Shown: piece by piece, positions 7,516 to 10,094 of the stretch
How the letters are laid out: every line of letters starts with the position of its first letter
Position numbering within the stretch: the stretch's first letter is position 1
From: Acanthamoeba lenticulata
Taxonomy: Eukaryota > Discosea > Longamoebia > Acanthamoebidae
Length of the DNA: 10,094 nucleotides
Reading direction: 5' to 3'
NCBI GenBank assembly: GCA_002179805.1
Contig: NAVB01000764.1
Coordinates: forward strand, 1-10,094
The notes under the pieces: generated by a model
The model's database searches: none
Seen by the model: the letters and a program-made list of their open reading frames with translations, nothing else
What the model was told of the DNA's origin: nothing
Position numbers and translations under genes: made by a program

Positions 7516-7808
7516 GGCAGCAGGTCGCCATCTAGATGGTCAGCCCGTTGGGGACGCTCCTTTGCACGGCCCACAACGTAGCTGCAGGGCGGGCGGGAGC
7601 CGTGCACGGTGGCGCGTGAACAGAGACCAAGAGGATCCTCTGAGGTGATGGGGCGAGGTTGCCTTAGGAACGCGAAAATGAAGCGGAGGGAAACTTGTGC
7701 GACGGGCGAGGACATTTAGCCTGCTGGCGCACACACGCACGCGCGTGTAAAAAGATCTCCTCCTACAGCTCCTCGTGTAGCACACGCGGGGACGAGCTAC
7801 ACTTTCAC
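7516..7808 (+). other. Intergenic region and leader of the PP2C gene
   Basis: 293 bp with no supportable gene. It contains a perfect 12-bp palindrome AGAGGATCCTCT (7630-7641), a possible 13-codon upstream ORF from ATG 7678 to TAG 7719, an A/T-containing GTGTAAAAAG at about 7745-7754, and a hairpin-capable segment 7767-7798 just before the ATG. No AATAAA for the upstream gene is visible. Confidence 0.55.
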
Positions 7809-9705
7809 ATGGATGGACTGGATTTTGGTTCGTTTGGGGTGTTCTCCCGTGAGGGCAAGAGGCACGCCAATGAAGATCGATACGTTGCATTTACCCATCT
7901 CCATCTGTGCCCCAACATCTCCATCCCAGGTAACCTTTGCCGTTTTGTTGGTTTCACCCTTGCCACCCCACTTGGCGAGTCCCATTTTTTGTTGAGCTCC
8001 AATTAAATGAACATTTTTTTATCCATTTAATTGAGATCTCACGATCGTTGTGTCCCCCAACCACCACAACCGCACAGCCTGGCAGCAGCAGAAAAAGAAG
8101 AAAAAGAAGAAGAAGGGAGGAGCTTCAGGCGGGGATTCGACGACAACGACGTCGTTGAGCAAGTCGGTGGGCAGCAAAGTCGACAAGCCTTCCTCTTCCG
8201 CTTCGTCCTCGAAGGAAGAGGCAGAGGGCGGCTACCTGCCCCTTTCGTACTTTGCGGTCTACGACGGCCACGGCGGCTCGCTGTGCGTCGAGACCGTGCG
8301 GGCGCGCCTCCACAAGTACATCATCAACCAGCGCACACGCGGCCTCTTCTTCGTCCGCGACCCGGAGCTCATCAATGAAATGCTGTACGTGCACGCGCGC
8401 GTCTTTTCTTTGTCGGCGCCCCTTCCTCGTCCTCTTCCTCTTCCTCTTCCTCTTGTATCGGGCGCTGAGGCCTCACGTCGCGTGCGCGCATGTGTGTTCC
8501 ATGCAGCATTCGGGAGGCCATTCGGCGCGGATTCGAGGACATGGACCGCGAAGTCCTCCGCGTCACCGAGCAGAAGGTCCGTCAGCGCGCACGCCAACAA
8601 TCGCAGCGTCACCGCGTATTTTGTTTTATATATTTCTTTTTTTATTTTTATTCTAATCGAGTATTCGTTTTAATTGATTTGTTTCACTAAATATGGAAAA
8701 TGGCCTGTGGCACAGAATGACTCTAGCGGCTCCTGCGCGGTGGTGATCATCCTCCTCTACAACCGCATGTTCATCGCTCATGTCGGCGACACGCGCGCTG
8801 TACTGGGGCAGCTCAAAGGTGCGCTTGCCCTCTCTCTCCCTCCCTTTCCCCTCTGCTTCGATGCCTCTGTGACATGTCTGTATTCATTTTTATTTAAATT
8901 TGATAATATTTTAAATGATTTTTTGGAACTAATAAATTCTTTTCATGATTTTCGATATTTCTTGAAGGCGGGGGACCTGCAGGTCTACAGGGGAGCGTGT
9001 CGGAGCCCTTCTCGCCACTGCCCACGCGCCTCTACGGGGAGCTCAAAAAGACCAACTCGGACAACAGCATCCTCCCCGGCCACCTGAGCAGTGCGCCTCG
9101 CCTTCCTCTCCTTCCTCGCTACTGCGGTCAACAAGACGATGATGCTGATGCTGATGCTGATGATGAGTGGATGGATGGATGAATGAATGAATGGGGGGGG
9201 GGGGAGCAGCCGGGGAGATGGTGTCGTCGCGATCGGCCGACGGCATGACGACGCCGCGCCGACGGGAGCGAAGATTGTCGGACGAGGACCGCGGGCGTCC
9301 GGACCCCAAGTGGGCGCGGAAGACGCTCAAGAAGCTCAACACGGTGGTCCTCACCGAGGACCACAAGGCCAGCAGCGAGAAGGAGAAGAAGCGCATGAAG
9401 CTCAAGGGCGGCTTCGTCGCCAACGGCCGCGTCTTTGGCATCCTCGCCGTGCGTCCCTGCCCCATCACGGCCGATGTTGTTAACGTCCACGATGCTGATG
9501 CTGATGGCGGTTATGCTGATGATGCTGATGGGCGTGCAGGTGGCGCGAGCGTTCGGGGACCGATCGCTGAAGATGTCGCCGCAGGAGTACCAGCTCCGCA
9601 AGGTCAAGGGCGGGCCGGAGAGCAACCGGACGAGCAGCCGCCCGGCCCTCGCCCTCAGCCAGGAGAGCGACGAGAGCAGCGACGAGGAGCGGGCCCGCAA
9701 CAGGA

Positions 9706-9745
<40 letters not shown>

Positions 9746-10094
9746 ACACGACGGCGACAGCGAGGCCTCTGGAGGCGATGCCGAGGCCGAGCCCGAGCCG
9801 GAGAAGGAGGCGGAGGGAGCCGAGAGCGGCGCGGTGGCCACCAGCACGACGACGCCGCGGGCCGAGACCGAGGCTGAAGCCGAGACTGGGACAGCGGCAG
9901 CCGCCAGAGTGGGCCACCAGGTGTCGAGCTCGGGCCAGGTGGCGGTGAAGCGGCACAGCGCGCGCGCGGCGACGGCGTCAGCGCAGCGCGGGAAGGACCT
10001 CGTGGCGGGCCTGCCCTTTGAGAACGACGAGCTGTGGGCGTGGGTCGAGTCGCGCGAGTTCAGGATCGACGAGGAGGCCGAGGCGCGCGCGCGC
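7809..10094 (+). CDS. PP2C (PPM) family serine/threonine phosphatase with large insertions, 5' part
   Basis: Metal-dependent phosphatase, truncated by the right edge. Exons: 7809-7929, 8078-8384, 8507-8576, 8716-8818, 8983-9090, 9210-9448 and 9540-10094 (open). They give 501 codons with every junction phase matching. PP2C signatures in order are REGKRHANEDRY (15-26), FAVYDGHGG (99-107, metal-binding Asp and Gly), IREAIRRGF, SGSCAVVIIL (170-179), HVGDTRAVL (188-196), VLTEDHK (283-289), KGGFV...RVFGILA, and VARAFGD (317-323). The order and spacing of motifs are normal except for three inserts. Poly-Lys plus Ser/Thr-rich sequence lies before DGHGG. About 70 extra residues lie between VGDTRAVL and LTEDHK. 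More than 170 Ser/Glu/Ala-rich residues after RAFGD include 11 consecutive Ser. The last acidic metal site (DG..D) is not reached. Exon 5 could also start at 8968, adding five residues. Confidence 0.9.
9138..9192 (+). repeat. GAT/GCT triplets followed by GGAT/GAAT tetranucleotides in a PP2C intron
   Basis: GATGATGCTGATGCTGATG-type repeats (9138-9166) run into GGAT and GAAT units (about 9169-9192) within intron 9091-9209. Confidence 0.85.
9193..9204 (+). repeat. G12 homopolymer beside a splice acceptor
   Basis: Twelve G, separated from the inferred exon 6 start (9210) only by AGCAG. Confidence 0.9.
9491..9530 (+). repeat. GATGCTGATG repeats in PP2C intron 9449-9539
   Basis: Imperfect CTGATG/GCTGAT units fill most of the 3' half of this 91-nt intron, before the GGCGTGCAG acceptor. 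Confidence 0.85.
9711..9743 (+). repeat. (AGC)11 coding repeat, poly-Ser
   Basis: Eleven AGC codons in frame with PP2C exon 7, coding 11 Ser inside an acidic/Ser-rich insert. The other frames (poly-Gln or poly-Ala) are not supported by the exon phase. Confidence 0.85.

Noticed and set aside
9138..9530. Repeat arrays considered as CRISPR or satellite DNA
   Set aside because: Units are 3-4 bases with no spacers, confined to introns; these are ordinary microsatellites.
9128..9847. Minus-strand ORF with poly-Leu
   Set aside because: Antisense of the AGC/Ser repeat and of PP2C exons 6-7, which carry clear phosphatase motifs.

Overview
The window is nuclear DNA from a GC-rich, intron-dense protist. 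Introns are short (about 60-165 nt), begin with GT (one GC) and end with AG, and are often filled with simple repeats, including TGATG-type triplets and C or G homopolymers. Together with the gene content this best fits an amoebozoan of the Acanthamoeba type. That assignment is inferred from sequence style, not from a database match. Nothing looks bacterial, viral or mobile: I see no operon, CRISPR array, transposon, tRNA or rRNA.

Six protein genes are packed head to tail, except for one divergent pair. (1) Minus strand, about 602 to the left edge: 5' part of an RNA ligase of the T4 Rnl2 / editing-ligase family. (2) Plus, 732-1944, five exons: a membrane-anchored hotdog acyl-CoA thioesterase (285 aa). 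(3) Plus, 2050-4653, eleven exons: complete protein phosphatase 5 with three TPRs and a PPP catalytic domain (474 aa). (4) Plus, 5040-5460, three exons: an 89-aa single-pass protein resembling the B12D / NDUFA4 (MLRQ) group. (5) Plus, 5694-7515, three exons: a 552-aa protein with motifs suggesting a CYTH-like fold interrupted by low-complexity inserts. (6) Plus, from 7809 off the right edge, seven exons seen: a PP2C-family phosphatase with very large insertions in its catalytic domain.

The exon models were built by hand, joining homologous blocks at GT/GC-AG sites and requiring matching phase at every junction. All five plus-strand models keep one open frame across all junctions. The genes do not form an obvious pathway. 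The products would act in RNA repair or editing, acyl-CoA metabolism, Hsp90-linked dephosphorylation, probably the mitochondrial inner membrane, and PP2C signalling. Gaps between genes are short: about 105 bp between the thioesterase stop and the PP5 ATG, and 130-170 bp between the divergent starts of genes 1 and 2.

The observations most worth checking are splicing-related: a GC-AG intron in PP5, a frame-preserving stop-free intron in PP5, in-frame alternative splice sites in two genes, and two unrelated introns with G12 next to the acceptor. At the protein level they are the Rnl2-type ligase and the insertion-rich CYTH-like and PP2C proteins. I found no convincing wholly new multi-gene system.
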